Shown here piece by piece: positions 46,431 to 57,670 of a stretch of DNA of 64,000 nucleotides. Position 1 is the first letter of the stretch. Each line of letters begins with the position of its first letter. The stretch comes from Ricinus communis (Eukaryota; Streptophyta; Magnoliopsida; Malpighiales; Euphorbiaceae), in NCBI RefSeq assembly GCF_019578655.1, contig NC_063257.1, positions 15,190,001 to 15,254,000 on the forward strand, read 5' to 3'. The translations under genes and the position numbers were made by a program. The notes under the pieces are model-generated. The model was not told the DNA's origin and did not search any database. It was given only the letters and a program-made list of their open reading frames with translations.

Positions 46431-48360
46431 AAGTTAATTCACTTGATTTTAGATACCCAAACAAGGGTGGGTCCTTTAGGGTTAGCATTAGGAAATTTAT
46501 TCATGAAAATGTGCATTTTTCTTATTTTGCATTTCACATTGATATGTCCAATTCTCATGCAATAGTGGCAAGTGATCTTGGAATTTTTAATGGGATTTGA
46601 ATTAGTTTTCTTAGCCACTTTTGGTTGAGGCTTGGACCTCATATGATTATCTTCACACATGCATGAATAAGATTTATTAACATTTGTATTCTTACACATG
46701 AATGCATACCTTGTTCCTCTTAGCTTAGCCTTTCGAACATGTGTGCCTTTTCCTTTCTTTTGAATGGGAGGTCTAGTGTGTATATTGCTCTTTGAAACTC
46801 CATTTGAGTTTCTCTCAAAAGCTTATGGTTTAGTGGCTTTGACAAATTTTGTTTTATGAGATAAGGATGATGAAGCTCCTTGGAACCAAGTCCATGTCTT
46901 ACAAGGGGAGGTCTCTTGAAACACAAATAGTGTGTCAAGAGATTCTTTCCCTTTGTGAAACTTTGAAATTGAGCTCCTAAGCTCTTCAACTTCATTTTCC
47001 AAATAATTGTTCTTTTTAAAAAAAATTTCTTTTAAAATATAATCCAGTTAAATCATCATTGGAAGTTTTTAAGGAGGTAATTTCTTTCTTTGAAATTTTA
47101 AGGTCTTCCTCCAAGCTAGAACATTTGCTTTTGTAAGAATTTAGTTTTGAAAGTATGTTTGTAAGAGCTCATCCTCATCATCCAACAAGTCATCACCAAA
47201 AGAATGAGAACATGAACAAAAATAAGAAGAATTACATGAATGAGAAGTGGAACATACCTCGAACATACCTCTTGGGAGTCTTCCATGTTGCCATAAAGCA
47301 AAGTTTAGTCTCTTCTTCTCTTTCACTTTTATTATTGGAGAATGAAGATCCATCACTCCAAGTAGCCTTCAGACCCTTTTTCTTTTCTTTATCTCCATTC
47401 TTCGTCTTCAAGTACTTAGGACAATCTGGTTTAACATGCCCTTGCTTTTCTCATTTGTAGCAAGTGACTTCCTCCTTCTTATCCTTGTTCTTGATTTAGA
47501 AAAGGACTTCTTGCTTGTAAAAGGCTTGTTGCTTCTTCTCCTTTTGGCTTCAAGTATTCTCTCGACATGCTTGGTGATGAGATCCACACCATCACTCTCA
47601 CTTAGAGCTTCTCTTTGTTCCTCATCATCACTTGGGACATCAATTGCATCTTAAGCTTTTATGCTAGCCTTCAGAACTAGGGCTTTCTTCTTTCTATTAT
47701 CTCTATCAACTTCATCCCTCATAAGAGACATCTCATGAGTTAGAAGCTTACCTATAAGAACGTCAGTAGAAATTTTCTCTAGGTCTTCATTTGCTTCTTC
47801 AATACTAGGCACTCTAGCACCATATTTATCCAAAGGGAGGATCCTAAGGATTTTGTTGTTGATGTCTACTAGCTCATAGTGCTTCCTAAGCTTTCTCATG
47901 TTGTTGATGATGATGAGAAGTCTATTTAACATATCGTTGATGGACTCATTAGGCTTCATCTTGAACATCTCATATTCAATGACGTACATTTAGATTTTTC
48001 TTGATTTCACTTACTTTATGCCTTCATGATAATTCTCCAAGGTAGTCCAAATTTAATGAGCCGTCGTGCAATGTTGCACTCTCCCACATTCTTCTTTAGA
48101 GAGGCAACTCAAAAGTATAACCATATTGCTTGCTTGTTCTTGTGGTTGTGCTTCTTGTGGGCAATAACCCATTCTTCTCTAGGAAGGATTTTTTCTTCAC
48201 CATTCTCTATTTCAGTGGAAGCTTTCCATTCTTTCACCACATAGTCCCACACTTCAATGCCATAGGAATCCAAGTAGATTTCCATATGGAATTTCCAAAA
48301 CAAATAGTCGGATCCGTCATAGAATGGCTTGAGGTGTTGGGCTCCTTCATTGGTTGCCAT
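46431..48360 (-). pseudogene. Ty1/copia gag (Sirevirus-like)
   Basis: Begins MATNEGAQHLKPFYDGSDYL (48360) with FWKFHMEIYLDSYGIEVWDY, the usual copia Gag start. 47651-47989 has the UBN2-type core (FKMKPNESINDMLNRLLIII, LPLDKYGARV, KISTDVLIGKL). A CCHC-like knuckle occurs near 47430 (frameshifted, followed by CPKYLKTK) and a second at 46600-46640 (CHYCMRIGHINVKC), then a Ser-rich segment. Two zinc knuckles and a long C-tail fit Sirevirus Gag. Broken by frameshifts at several points. Confidence 0.88.
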
Positions 48361-48400
48361 GATCTTTACACTCGCAATTAAACTTGATAAGAGTGCAGTT

Positions 48401-48412
48401 GCTCTGATACCA
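48401..48412 (-). other. Copia primer-binding site (initiator tRNA-Met)
   Basis: Element-strand TGGTATCAGAGC, two bases after the LTR end (...gacaaca). Standard for plant copia elements. Confidence 0.93.
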
Positions 48413-48414
48413 CT

Positions 48415-49564
48415 TGTTGTCGCTTAGAACCAAGAAGGGAGGGGGGGTTAAATTGGTGACCTCAAATTGTGGAAGTTAATGATTTTTGTTAAAAACACAA
48501 GAGATTAAAGATAATGTAAAAGGAGTAAGGGTTAGAAAAGATGACACAAGACTTTATAGTGGTTTGGAAATAATCCTCCCTACATCCACTCCTTAAGATC
48601 ACACTTGAGTGTTCCACTATAATCACTAAGATAACAACCTTTGGATTTTACAAGTTCACCCAACAACTTGGTGTTTTCAAGGCTCACACTAAACCTCTTC
48701 CCTTAGTGAATCAATCTCTCACTAAGTCCCTTAACCCTTGAGTATTAATGGTTACTCAACAACCAATTTCTTATCTTTTAATACCTAGGCTCACACAATA
48801 ACCCTTTAGAGTTTTAGTTGAACAAAGAGTTTCAACTTAATACACTTTACAAAGAGAGAAATTGAGTGTAGAAAGTTGAGAAATAAATTTACAAGAGTTT
48901 TGGCGTATCTAATTCATACACTTAGTTGTAGAATCTTTAAGATTGGTATATATACACATACCAACCCCTTGGAGATATTATAATAAGGTCAAAACTCTTT
49001 AATTATAAGATTTGATGACTTCACAAAAATTGTCTAAAGTCATGGAAAGCACCTCCCCGCTTTCTAAAAAGAGATGTTGGGACTCCAACGGCTCTAGCCA
49101 CGTGGCACTGATAGGGTGGCTGATGACATCGCATTAATTGCAAAGACTGCCCCTACGCCATAATAGCGCCCTCGTGCTTGCCTTGTCTGCGTCCAGAAAT
49201 GCCCTCACGCTTCTCATTGCGTTATCTTCTACCATTTTCTTTCTCAAGTCCTAATGCGAGGTGCCCTCGCACTTCTTAAAGCTTTGACACTTTGACTGCC
49301 AGGTGTTATGAGGCAATTGGCTTGCTGTCAGGTAGACTTTTCAATGCCTTGAAAACTCTTAGCCATGTGAAAATGCCCCCGTGCCTTGGAATCGCCCTCG
49401 CACTTTTAGGGTCTTTTTACAAGACTTGCTTCAAGACTCAAGAATGTTTAGTCTAAGCTTGATTTCTTTGGTGCTCTGTCATATGGACATTCAGTCATAA
49501 TGTTAGTGATGTTTAATTTGGTTGTTAGGATCAAAATAGAGATCAATTACAATTTAGGTCAACA
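48415..49564 (-). repeat. Copia 5' LTR
   Basis: 1150 bp, TGTTGTCG...GTCAACA; followed by the aagtt duplication. Matches 28261-28804 plus 39000-39650 over its length. Rich in gccctcgc/gcgctt words. Confidence 0.93.
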
Positions 49565-49796
49565 AAGTTATTATGAAAAAGGTTTCTTTTCAAAGGGTGA
49601 GATGCTATTGGTCCAATAGGCACTGGTGGATTAGCTTGAGGAGGATCAACCTAGGGAAAATCAGCTTGAGGAGGATAAACATAAAGAGGATCAACTTGAG
49701 GTAGACCAGCAGGTTCAATTTTTGAAGAAAGAACATCTCCATTCTAATTGGATGTCATTTCGCTTTGCTTGATTTAATAGAAAAAAAGGCTTTTAT
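49565..49796 (-). repeat. Tat-type gag N-region copy A, right part
   Basis: Continues 28044-28260 after removal of the copia element. Matches 51725-51960, including the repeated gaggaggatcaac unit. Stops at 49796 inside the primer-site region, so the LTR that should follow is missing. Confidence 0.85.
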
Positions 49797-50240
49797 GCTC
49801 AAATTCCTATAGAAAAAGGCTTTTCTAGTCTCTTCCCCAAGCTCTATAATTAGCCCAACTATCCTCAAGGTTGCACTAACTAGCTACCTAATCCGAGTAG
49901 TGGAGTTGTACAAGGTTTTAAGTTCATTGCTCTTCCACTAATGGCTTTGTAGCATACTAGAGTCGTGATGTTGACTGCGCTTACATGGTTGATGAATAAC
50001 CTCCTTACCTAGTAATTCACAATGAACCCCAAGATTACTAGGGAATCTTGGTGAGGCATCTTAATTCCTTCCCCATCTTTCTTCGAGAAAACTATGTCTC
50101 AAAGTTTTTTATGCTTTGCTGTCATAACTCAGCTTCTTTTTCTTTTGGAGCTTTTAGCCATGAATATAGCTCCTCCAAAGATCATGTATACAACTCCTTT
50201 CTCAAAATATTTCTTTTCTAGTGACTCCTGACTATCTCTG
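49797..50240 (-). other. Tat-type element, region past the gag zinc knuckle
   Basis: No frame survives. Likely the Gag C-tail or start of protease, based on position only. Confidence 0.35.
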
Positions 50241-51960
50241 CCTCTTAAACTCTTAGAACTCCTAGATTTTTTGCCCTTGTTTAGCCGACCATCCTTTCGG
50301 TCAATGAATATTTTCAGGTGTCCTCTTTTAATGAGTCTATCAAATTCTTTCTTCAGATGTTTGCAGTCCTCTATATCATGGCCATGACCATCATGAAATT
50401 TTCAAAACTTGTTTTTCTTTCTAGTATATGCACTTTGTTCTTCATTGGATTGGGATACTTGGTATTTCCCTTGTTCTTTTGAACTCACACAAAGATATTG
50501 GTCCTTAACATGTTCAAAGGAATAAAGTCTTTATCATCATTGTTGGAATCATTCTTTCTTTTCTCATCCTTATATCCTTTTTTTAGGTTATTCGGCCCTT
50601 TCTTTTAATTAATCATCACAATTAGTCCTCCCTCAATAGTCTTCATCCAACCTAATAAGACTGTAAGCTCGGTCCATTACCTTGACATATGACTCTGGTG
50701 GATCTATTGTCAATGAGTCTTTAAGCTTTTTCATATAAGTATTTCCGGCCATGTCATCTATTGTTATATCCTGATTAAGCTTTTCTACCTAAATAGCTTC
50801 CTTATTGAATCTCTCAAAAAAATCTTGTACACTTTCATCCCTCATCTGGATACACTTCTTCATATCACTTGACCTCTTTTTAAAGGGAATGATAGTGATG
50901 AGTTAAGCTTTAAAGAGGTTGGAAAATGTCAGAAAGTCATATATTGAACCATCTGGTACCACTTCTGAGCATTCTCCTTTAAGGTTGTTACAAAGATCCT
51001 ATGCCGGATTGGATCTTATACATTATGTAAACTCATCTTGATGTTGAAGTTGTGGATGTGATTATAAGGATCCCTAGGCCATCATAGGAGTCTAAAGGTG
51101 GCAATCTGAACTTTTCAAGAAAGTTTTTTTGCTAGGACGTTCAAACATAAAGGATTTCCCTTTGAGAGAACCTCATCTCTCATAATCTTTCCAGTTTAGT
51201 ATTTCTTTCAAGTGTCTGTTATTCTTTTATTGATGGTGTCTTAATATCCATGTTGAATCATGAATGTAAGAACTACAGCTTTCTTCTTTTGTATCTCTAG
51301 TTCGGGTGATTCTTTTTCTAGATTGGTTTTGATTATTTGTCTGTCTCAGGATTTGTAGTGCTAATGGTCGAACAATCTCTATAGTCCAATTAGTTGTAGT
51401 TGGTGCTCCACTAGTACTAACTTAGAGGATAAGCATGCTTGCCTTGCTAGAGTTTAAGCTAGCATACTTTCATAATGCCTTCTTATGTCCTCCACTTGTC
51501 GATTATACATGGTCACAATGAGTTAGCTGCCAAGGACTTTAACAGAGACTTAAAGGTTGGCTTTGAGGAATTAATAATTTTGCAGGAGTGGAGTAAAACG
51601 GACTTGAGAGAAAGGTGCTGAAGGTCTTTATCCTAATTCTCTCTACAGTGTAGTTGTAAAGTCTTCCACTAGTGGTGGGCCTCTCCCGGTGTAGTTTTCA
51701 TTGAAAATCTATTATAGGGTAAAGTTATTATGAAAAAGGTTTCTTCGCATAGGGTGAGGTGCTACTGGTCCAACAGGCACTGGTGGAGTAGCTTTAGGAG
51801 GATCAACTTAGGAAGGATCAACTTGAGGAGGACCGACTCGAGGAGGATCAACTTGAGGTGCAACAGCAGGTTCAATTCCTAGAGGAAGAACATCTCCATT
51901 CTAATTGGATGTTATTTAGCTTTGCTTGATTTGATAGAAAAAAAGGTTTTTATGCTCAGA
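50241..51960 (-). pseudogene. Ty3/gypsy Tat-type gag, decayed
   Basis: Minus strand from right to left: a proline repeat (PPQVDPP units, 51770-51870), a coiled segment (RQVEDIRRHYESML near 51450), the capsid core (PRDPYNHIHNF, FVTTLKENAQKWY, near 50940-51100), MKKCIQMRDESVQDFFERFN (about 50870-50810), PESYVKVMDRAYSLIRLDED, and a knuckle-like FHDGHGHDIEDCKHLKKEFD (about 50390-50330). The order matches Tat/Ogre-like Gag (PF03732 core). Many stops. It starts within 50 bases of the primer site. Confidence 0.8.
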
Positions 51961-51961
51961 T

Positions 51962-51978
51962 TCCCAAAGACGATGCCA
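51962..51978 (-). other. Primer-binding site, Tat-type
   Basis: Element strand TGGCATCGTCTTTGGGA, two bases after an LTR end (TTATCA-AT). It resembles the TGGCGCCGTCTGTGGGA site of Tat/Ogre elements with CpG-type changes. A weaker copy sits at about 52988-53004. Confidence 0.7.
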
Positions 51979-51980
51979 AT

Positions 51981-52821
51981 TGATAACTTAGTCAAAAGAG
52001 CTTAGCTATCAATGAAGATCTTTGATCTGACCCAAGCTTTGGAATTCCTGCAACAATGGTTAAAAAGTATCAAATGGGAGTGTTCAGCCACTCATTCTAA
52101 TAGCTAAGTGAGTAAAGGTCCTAGGTTATAAATGTGTATTGATTGTAGAAGTATGTGTGTACTTGATGTGTTGCACTCTAGTCTCTTATATAGGGTCTAA
52201 AGATTTTCTAGTCCATTAGAATATAACTATGTGAATGTAAGATTCCCTAAGCCTAATTGGATTAGTCTTCTTGGTCGTACATCAATGTTTTAGGTCAAGT
52301 CGGATTACTCAGCTAGAGTTCGATTATGACTTAGTCTTCAAAACTTCAAGTGGTACTTGGATTTAAACTTCAATCAACCCCATGATTCTCAATTATATGA
52401 TGCTCGGTTATTGCATGTTATATATCCTCTAAGTTTGAGATATTACACTAATATATCTTTCAATATTTTTAAAAATATACTCTTAAATAGCCATACTATA
52501 TTACTATATTACAATATTATATAATAAATCCACCTTCCATTTTATTACGAGGGAATTACAAATTTTCCTCTTTTCAAGACCTTCCAATTCTATAGATTCT
52601 TTATAATTTATTCAGTTATTAAAAGTTTAGTAAATTTAATAATTACAATATTTAAATAAAATAAAATCACATGTGTTCTTTTCTATAAATTTCATATACG
52701 ATAATAATATTAACTTTTTATTCATTTAATTATTATAATTCTTTAATCTCTATAAAAAATTGGATAATAAAAATAAATAGCAAATGCTTATACAATTTTA
52801 TTGTATTATGGATACATAATA
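51981..52821 (-). repeat. Tat-type LTR copy 1
   Basis: Starts tgataactta after the primer site. Matches 53006-53870 in order (agcttagctatcaatgaagatc, ctaggttgtaaatgtg, cgtacatcaatgtttt, ttacactaatat). It ends by fusion to a piece of the gag N-region (gagttggctgccaagg) at about 52822. Confidence 0.8.
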
Positions 52822-53004
52822 AAATGAGTTGGCTGCCAAGGACAATTTGAGGAGGATCAACTTGAGGAGTATCAACTTGAGGTGCAACGGCAGGTTCAGT
52901 TCCTAGAGGAAGAATATCTCCATTCTAATTGGATGCTATTTAGCTTTGCTTGATTTGATAGAAAAAAAAGGCTTTTATGCTCATATTCCTAAAGGCCATG
53001 CCAA
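52822..53004 (-). repeat. Third, shortened gag N-region plus primer site
   Basis: 183 bases: tgccaaggac joined directly to gaggaggatcaac, with about 280 bases of the unit missing compared with 51516-51978. Confidence 0.8.
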
Positions 53005-53005
53005 T

Positions 53006-53870
53006 TGATAACTTGGTCAAAAGAGCTTAGCTATCAATGAAGATCTTTGATTTGACCCGAGCTCTGGGATTCGTGCAACAATGGTTAGAAAGCGATGGAC
53101 GGAATTGTCCAGCCACTCATTCTTATGGCTAAGTGAGTAAAGGTCCTAGGTTGTAAATGTGTTTGATTGTAGAAGAATGTGTGTACTTGATGTATTGCAC
53201 CCTAGTCTCTTATATAGGGCCTAAAGATCTTCTAGTCCATTAAGAGTAGAATTATATGAATGTAAGGTCCCTAAACCTAATTAGATTACTCCTCTTGGTC
53301 GTACATCAATGTTTTAGGTCAAGTCGGATTACTCAGCTAGAGTTCGACTATGACTTAGTCTTCAAACCTTCAAGTGGTACTTGGATTTGAACTTCAGTCA
53401 ACTCTATGATTCTCAATTATATGATGCTTTATGATTCTCAACTATATGATGCTCGGTTATTGCATGTTATATATCTTCTAAATTTGAGATATTACACTAA
53501 TATTTCTTTCAATATTTTTAAAAATATACTATAAATAGCCATACTATATCACTATATTATATAATAAATCCCATTCCATTTTATTACAAGGGAATTACAA
53601 ATTTTTCTCTTTTCAAGACCTAAAAATTCTATAGATTCTTTATAATTTATTCAGTTATTAAAAGTTTAGTAAATTTAATTACAAGATTTAAATCATAAAA
53701 AAAATCACAAGTGTTCTTTTCCATAAATTTCATATACGATAATGATATTAGCTTTTTACTCATTTAATTATTATAATTCTTTAACTTTTATAACAAAAAT
53801 TAATGAAATAAATTTGAATAACAAAAATAAATAGCAAATGCTGATACAATTTTAATGTATAGTCATATAT
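53006..53870 (-). repeat. Tat-type LTR copy 2
   Basis: Direct repeat of copy 1, 1025 bases further on. It has an internal duplication of about 27 bases (tatgattctcaa.tatatgatgct, 53403-53455) that copy 1 lacks. Its right end is not defined; no TG/CA or target duplication was found. Confidence 0.75.
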
Positions 53871-54335
53871 AATAAAATTTTCATAATTAAATTTTAAAAA
53901 TTTGATATGTAATAAATTGAATATGACACATAGGCTCATAGTGCAAGGAATCATAGTAATTCTTAGCTCATAGTGCAGGGAATCATAGTAATTCATTCTA
54001 GAAAATTTGACAATAATCTTAAGGGTAAATTAATCTTCTTATATTTTTTATTTGTGAATAATTCTTTTTCTAGGAGGTTATGTATTATTAAAAAGTGAAT
54101 AATCGACTTGTATATTTCACATTATTTCAAGTTGGTTGTAGCATAATCCTTTTTATTTTTCCAAAGCTCTTGATGCATATAGATATAAACTTTGAGAAAA
54201 ACTAATTTATAAAAATGTAGAGAAAATATAAAAAAAGTCTGCAATTTCACACTTTTTTAATTTTAAAAAAATATTTTAACAAATATAAATAAATATTTTA
54301 AATTTTGAATAGTTTTCAGTATATGCATTGACAAC
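53871..54335. other. AT-rich DNA with a 32-bp tandem duplication
   Basis: ctcatagtgca-ggaatcatag units at 53935-53966 and 53967-53998 are adjacent direct repeats. Otherwise AT-rich with no gene. The last five bases, acaac, are the target duplication of the next element. Confidence 0.7.
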
Positions 54336-55619
54336 TGATGTGTCTTTTTTAGTACTCGCAAGTGCACGAACCGTTCCTATAGTAAGGGTAAGTTCACCAT
54401 GAGGTCGATATCTCAAGGAACTATGAGGCCACTTATTATAAAGATAAATTATCAACACAAAACAATAAAAGTAAATCTAAACACTCTAAATCATATGTTT
54501 GAGAGGATAATGGTCATAAAGTAAAGTAACTAAACAATAAATAAATATGCAATGCAAATGCAAATGCTTATGATCTAAAACTATATGCTAAAAATAGTAT
54601 TTAATCTAGCCATTTACTTAGTAATCTCCTTGTTTTATTTTAAGCCTAGATCTAATGAATGAGATGGTGATGTGTCTTCCCTAAATCACTCAAGCTAATG
54701 ATGCAACTTAGGTTTCTTATACCAACATAGATTAAAGTAAAGATGATGTTTCTAATACTTTTAAACCTAAAGATTTTCATAACAATAACTATTGCTAAAT
54801 TAATATGATGGTTAACTAACAATAATAACTGAAACTAATAAAGATGTGAAGGTAAAGAAATCATTCATTAAATAAACAAATAACAAGGTTCATACAAAAG
54901 CAGAAAGACTAAACTAAACACTTATGAAAACTAGCCTAACATATTTAACCCAATGATCATGGTATTAAATAGAAAGACAAAAAATAAGAAAGTAAAAAGC
55001 TCCCTCAAGATCCAGAATTTCTTCAAGTAGGAAGAAGATTAGTCCTCAGTCTCCACTTCTTGAAAAGCTCCTTAGATCCTAAAAGAACAATGAAAACTAA
55101 AACTAAAGTGTTTATGAAGAACTGTAGAGAATTATTAAGAGAATAATGGTGGCAGGTGTAGAGAGCAGGTAGGAGAAAACTTCCCTCCTTCTTCCTTCCT
55201 TTCTTTAGGGTTTTGTAGAGATTTATATAGAGGAGAGTCCTCTTCTAAATAAATATCTCTAGAGATGAGTATACTAATATAAGTTTATCTAATATATAAG
55301 ACTTTAAGTATCTTAATCTCCACCAAATAGCTCATAAATAACTCTTAATATAAATCCTAATAATTATACAAAATGACTAAAATATCCTTTGGGCCTCATA
55401 ATTAGCAGTCCATGCGTCTTAATCTTGGGTCTTGACACGAATATGTCCTATTAAGCTTCTTTTAGCTCCATATTTTTCCTCTTTTTGCTAATATTCCTGA
55501 AAATAGACAATTAAGCTTAAGTGAGGCAAAATCACATATTTTCACCATTTTATATATAGAAATATATCATTAAAGCTTTAAAATACTCTTAAATATCTAT
55601 ACATAATTTGGATCAATCA
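54336..55619 (-). repeat. 3' LTR of the 54336 element
   Basis: TGATGTGTC...GATCAATCA; differs from 60316-61599 at scattered single bases and a few small indels. Confidence 0.95.
55221..55230 (-). promoter_or_regulatory. LTR TATA box
   Basis: Element-strand CTATATAAAT, followed about 10 bases on by AAAACCCTAA, a motif often seen near plant transcription starts. The same box in the 5' LTR is at 61203-61212 and would drive the element. Confidence 0.65.
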
Positions 55620-57090
55620 AATACCCCCACATTTAAACTTTTACTTGTCCTCAAGTAAATAGCAAATGAGAATTAACTTCTGCAAAATCATGAAAAATAT
55701 CCTTACTCAGCTTAAAGATATTCAAAAGAATCTCACTAATGCAAACATCATGTCAACCCAAGAACATTTGAGTCATAATAATTTTTTTTAAAATATAAAC
55801 TCAATCATTGTTAATCAAAAGACTCAAGCATCCAATCCTTCACACCTATTTCACAACAAATAGTCTAACTCGTCTTCAAAGGATACAACTATGATGCATA
55901 ATCCAAATTATCATAACCCTATTCAAAAAGGCAAAACCTTCACTCAAAAATAAGAGATCACTAGGCATTTATTACTTGCTTTTGAAGCTCTTATACTTTT
56001 TCTTTTCTTTATACCCCTTGGATTTTAATTTTTGATACTTGGGGTACTTCTTTCTTTCTTGAGATGTTATGCCTTTTTACACAAATACAAATATGGATAA
56101 TGAATGCACCTGGTTACTCAACAAAACATACATCAAGATGCTTTGCATACTCATAATCTTAATTGCCTTTTTATGCGAAAATCAACATTGGTCATGAAGA
56201 TCCTCGGTTACTAAGCAACTAAAATTAGCGGAGTAGAGTTATTAAACTTAGAGCTTTAAACTTGCCCATATCATATCTCACAAACTTAGACAAGCCAATT
56301 TAATAACAATGAAATCATAATCTAAATCATACACTTCTAATCATACCCATGTCGAATGTTAGTAAACTATTCATCATGTCCATATACAAAAGATGAACAC
56401 TTGATCATTTAAGTGCAAATAACTCATGAGTTTATATTTATACATGTTAAAAACTAACTCAAGAGTTCAAGAATCTTAACATAATAGCATTCTTTCATTG
56501 ACTCTTATAGAGAACAATAAGAAAAGCTGAGTGGAAAAATTTAAAATTTTGCAAAAGATTAATCAAAGTTGTTAATTCTCATGGCATATGACGTATAAAA
56601 TTAATCGAAGAAATATTCTATTTCCCTCCCCCACACTTAAATTTGACATTGCCCTCAATGTCATTGCATATAGAAAAATAAAGAACAAAAAGAGAGGAAA
56701 AAGATAGAATCCTCCCCTGGAATTTTGCAATGCATAGTAAGCCATGAACTTGAATTCCAATCTCCACCATCCAAACCTTAGAAGCACACTTGAACACACA
56801 TCATTGATAATTATAAAAGAAATAAAAATTTAAAAATAATGAAGAATTAAAAATAATAAACTATACTAGAAAGATTAAATCCTAAGATAATTAAAAGTTA
56901 GATCCTAATAAATAAATATAAATTCTAGAATAAAATTTAAAATAAAGTCCTAGATCAATGATATGACTATTTATGTGGAGGAGATAAATAAATATTTAAT
57001 TTTAAAAGAGGGTATTTTAACTAAAAATAATTCATAACTAATCCCAATTTCTTGGATTTAATTATTTTAATTTTTACTAAAAAAAAAAAA
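55620..57090 (-). other. 3' noncoding region with polypurine tract
   Basis: Begins aatacccccacattt (AAATGTGGGGGTATT on the element strand), the polypurine tract. A second C-rich copy (ccctcccccacacttaaatt) lies at 56625-56645. AT-rich, no frame is credible. Confidence 0.7.
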
Positions 57091-57420
57091 TTTTTTTTTA
57101 CGGCTACCGCGCGAGTTACATCGTTAAGTTCTTTGCGTTTGCTACCTTCGCGGGCCCATTCGTTCGTGCCTTATCTGTGGGCATGTGGCTCCGCGAGGTC
57201 GCGGCGTGCTATTGTCGCTGGTGGCCTTCTCGCGGCAGAAGACCCACTCATGGCAGAGGCCCACCCTCGCCGTCAGGCAAAGACATACCGCTGGGGTTGA
57301 GGCCCGCGACCCGGCGCTGCGGCCCGTGTTGTCTCTACCGCTGGCTCCTACGGGCCTGTGTCGTCTCTGCCGCTAGCTGCTACGTCTGCGGAAAATTTGC
57401 CGCAGCGTGGCTCGCTCAAA
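57091..57420 (+). other. GC-rich island inside the AT-rich element
   Basis: About 330 bases with strong GC enrichment (words such as ccgcgcgag, cgcggcagaag, gcccgcgacccggcgctgcgg). Flanked by A/T runs (taaaaaaaaaaaatttttttt on the left, ttttttattttttt on the right). All three plus frames are partly open (57052-57452), as GC-rich DNA tends to be; none matches a protein I know. Possibly captured host DNA. Confidence 0.75.
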
Positions 57421-57670
57421 TTTTTTATTTTTTTATTTTTTTGTTTTTTTAGCTTTAATTGCTTCTCATGGAGACATATTGCCTTTTGGAGATTAAATAC
57501 AAGCCTACAAGATAAACATAAAATAAATAAAAAATAGAAAAAATAATAAATAAATAAATAATAAAAATAAAATAAAAAATAAAAATAGAAAGAAAAAAAA
57601 AACTTAAATGCATAAAAACAAAAATACAATTGCTAAGTTTATTGTCTATAGTAGACATTCCTGATTATGC
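57421..57670. repeat. Low-complexity A/T tract
   Basis: Runs of T then (aaataaat)-like repeats, 57420-57610. The apparent minus-strand frames rich in Phe and Tyr are low-complexity artefacts. Confidence 0.85.

Larger units (their letters stand above)
28261..49564 (-). mobile_element. Sirevirus-like Ty1/copia element, minus strand, with nested insertions
   Basis: LTRs are 48415-49564 (5') and 28261-28804 plus 39000-39650 (3', split). Both outer ends are TGTT...AACA, flanked by aagtt at 28256-28260 and 49565-49569. The primer site TGGTATCAGAGC (initiator tRNA-Met) is at 48401-48412 on the element strand. Internal order from the right is gag, protease, integrase, RT, RNase H, then extra 3' ORF pieces. 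It spans 21.3 kb because 10.2 kb and 1.5 kb elements landed inside. Many stops make it inactive. Confidence 0.93.
26607..53870 (-). mobile_element. Rearranged Tat-type Ty3/gypsy element, host of the nested insertions
   Basis: The oldest layer. Pieces are 26607-26667, 28044-28260, 49565-49796 (copy A of the gag N-region), 49797-51440 (gag body), 51441-51980 (copy B of the gag N-region), then primer site and LTR copies. Copies A and B match in order (tgccaaggac, aaaggtgctg-aggtctt, gaaaaaggtttctt, gaggaggatcaac), so A can be read across the two insertions. The first LTR is fused to a short third leader piece and a second LTR (about 53006-53870). This tandem order is not that of a normal element. 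Confidence 0.75.

Noticed and set aside
57348..57658. Phe/Tyr-rich minus-strand frames
   Set aside because: Product of an A/T low-complexity tract.
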